NCBI GenBank assembly: GCA_012838755.1
Contig: DUOQ01000162.1
Location: 1 to 33,780, forward strand
DNA from: Propionibacterium sp.
GTDB lineage: Bacteria > Actinomycetota > Actinomycetes > Propionibacteriales > Propionibacteriaceae
Direction of reading: 5' to 3'
DNA: 33,780 nt
In this document: in pieces, positions 33,211 through 33,780 of the stretch
How positions within the stretch are numbered: position 1 is the first letter of the stretch
Layout of the letters: every line of letters begins with the position of its first letter
Position numbers and translations under genes: made by a program
Notes under the pieces: generated by a model
The model's input: the letters and a program-made list of their open reading frames with translations, nothing else
Database searches by the model: none
What the model was told of the DNA's origin: nothing

Positions 33211-33780
33211 ATGAGCACGAGCACCCTTCCCCCGCGCACGGCGGCGGCCCCCCGTGAAGCCGAGACCGTCGTCGACCCCGTCGAACCGGACGCGGTCGAG
33301 AGTTCCAAGCCGGTCCTGACCCTGTCGGTGACCGCCCTGGCGGCCGGCGCCCTCGCCGCCGTGACCTCGGCCACCATCGGGTCCACCCTGGGCACGGCGG
33401 GCACCCTCACCGGTGCCGCGCTCGGATCGATCGTCGGCGCGCTCTCGACCGCCCTGTACACGTTCGGGCTGCAGCGCACGTGGCACGCGCTCGCGGCACT
33501 CAACCCGCGCCGCGCCCAGGTGGCCGCCGGGGTGCTCTTCACCGCGTTCCTGGCGTTCCTCGTGGCGCTGGGGGCCATCACCAGCCTCGAGAAGGCCACC
33601 GGGTCCTCGCTCGCGGGCGCCCCCGGAACGACCCTCCAGCAGGTCCGGGTGGTCACGGTCGAGCGTGCGGCCGCCGTCCCGGGGCCGGATCGTCAGGTGG
33701 CGGCGCCGGTGGGGGCGGCCCAACCCGCGGCGTCCGAGGCCCCGGTGGGCGCCGCCGAGCCGAGCGTCGCGCCGGTCGCG
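33211..33780 (+). CDS. Membrane protein, 3'-partial (not in the ORF track)
   Basis: From ATG 33211 (MSTSTLPPRTAAAPREAETVVD), preceded by GGAAGG, the frame is open to the end of the window (190 codons), which is why the ORF track omits it. A hydrophobic Gly/Ala-rich stretch (ALAAGALAAVTSATIGSTLGTAGTLTGAALGSIVGALSTALYTFGL, about 40-86) could be a glycine-zipper-like hairpin or two helices. A TM helix (VAAGVLFTAFLAFLVALGAIT, about 104-124) and then an Ala/Pro/Val-rich exported segment (SEAPVGAAEPSVAPVA) follow. The family is not recognised. Glycine-zipper membrane proteins with Pro-rich tails are common near actinobacterial cell-wall genes, but the function cannot be named. Confidence 0.72.
   Translation, partial: MSTSTLPPRTAAAPREAETVVDPVEPDAVESSKPVLTLSVTALAAGALAAVTSATIGSTLGTAGTLTGAALGSIVGALSTALYTFGLQRTWHALAALNPRRAQVAAGVLFTAFLAFLVALGAITSLEKATGSSLAGAPGTTLQQVRVVTVERAAAVPGPDRQVAAPVGAAQPAASEAPVGAAEPSVAPVA

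Overview
The window looks like a chromosomal stretch of a very GC-rich actinobacterium, probably in or near the Propionibacteriales. The reasons are the strong G/C third-position bias, frequent GTG starts, several leaderless promoters of the form TANNNT-N6/7-ATG, a FolP2-type dihydropteroate synthase paralogue, a sortase next to a PAETG-tailed substrate, and a full-length Lhr helicase. This placement is inference; there is no rRNA or other marker gene here. I saw no tRNA, rRNA, CRISPR array or intact transposase.

Layout. 1-5.2 kb: the 3' part of a one-TM protein, an M3 oligopeptidase, an unrecognised 313-aa protein and a single-chain iron-sulphur L-serine dehydratase. A 56-bp perfect palindrome plus a 20-bp tandem repeat sits between the peptidase and the unknown gene. 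5.3-11.5 kb: a 28-aa membrane microprotein candidate, a cyclic 2,3-diphosphoglycerate synthetase family protein, and the convergent 1528-aa helicase Lhr. 11.5-13.5 kb: a tightly coupled minus-strand operon of a degenerate APH-fold protein, a CPHC mini-protein and an aldo/keto reductase. 13.5-14.95 kb: a decayed zone with inverted repeats, a frameshifted GNAT remnant and a frameshifted C-terminal scrap of an ornithine cyclodeaminase-family gene.

14.95-17.3 kb is the most interesting block: sulfide:quinone oxidoreductase-like flavoprotein, DsrC/TusE-family protein and DsrE-family protein in one operon. Its promoter carries a CsoR/CstR-type G-tract operator (TACCC-N4-GGGTA) between and over the -35/-10. 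A near-identical operator overlaps the leaderless promoter of a CPVC-containing membrane protein at 21.7 kb, so the two loci may form one sulfur- or copper-responsive regulon; the repressor is not in the window. Between them lie a convergent LuxR-type response regulator, a seven-TM protein and a secreted ExeM/NucH-type nuclease.

22.2-28.8 kb: a small TM protein, a GT87-like mannosyltransferase, then two TIM-barrel epimerase/isomerase genes flanking two Gfo/Idh/MocA oxidoreductases. This gene mix fits 3-keto-sugar or glycoside catabolism. A lipoprotein follows, convergent. 29-33.8 kb: a second aldo/keto reductase, a surface protein with a PAETG sorting tail followed 3 bp later by its probable sortase, a GNAT enzyme, the FolP2-like gene coupled to a DUF1992 gene, and a 3'-truncated membrane protein running off the window.
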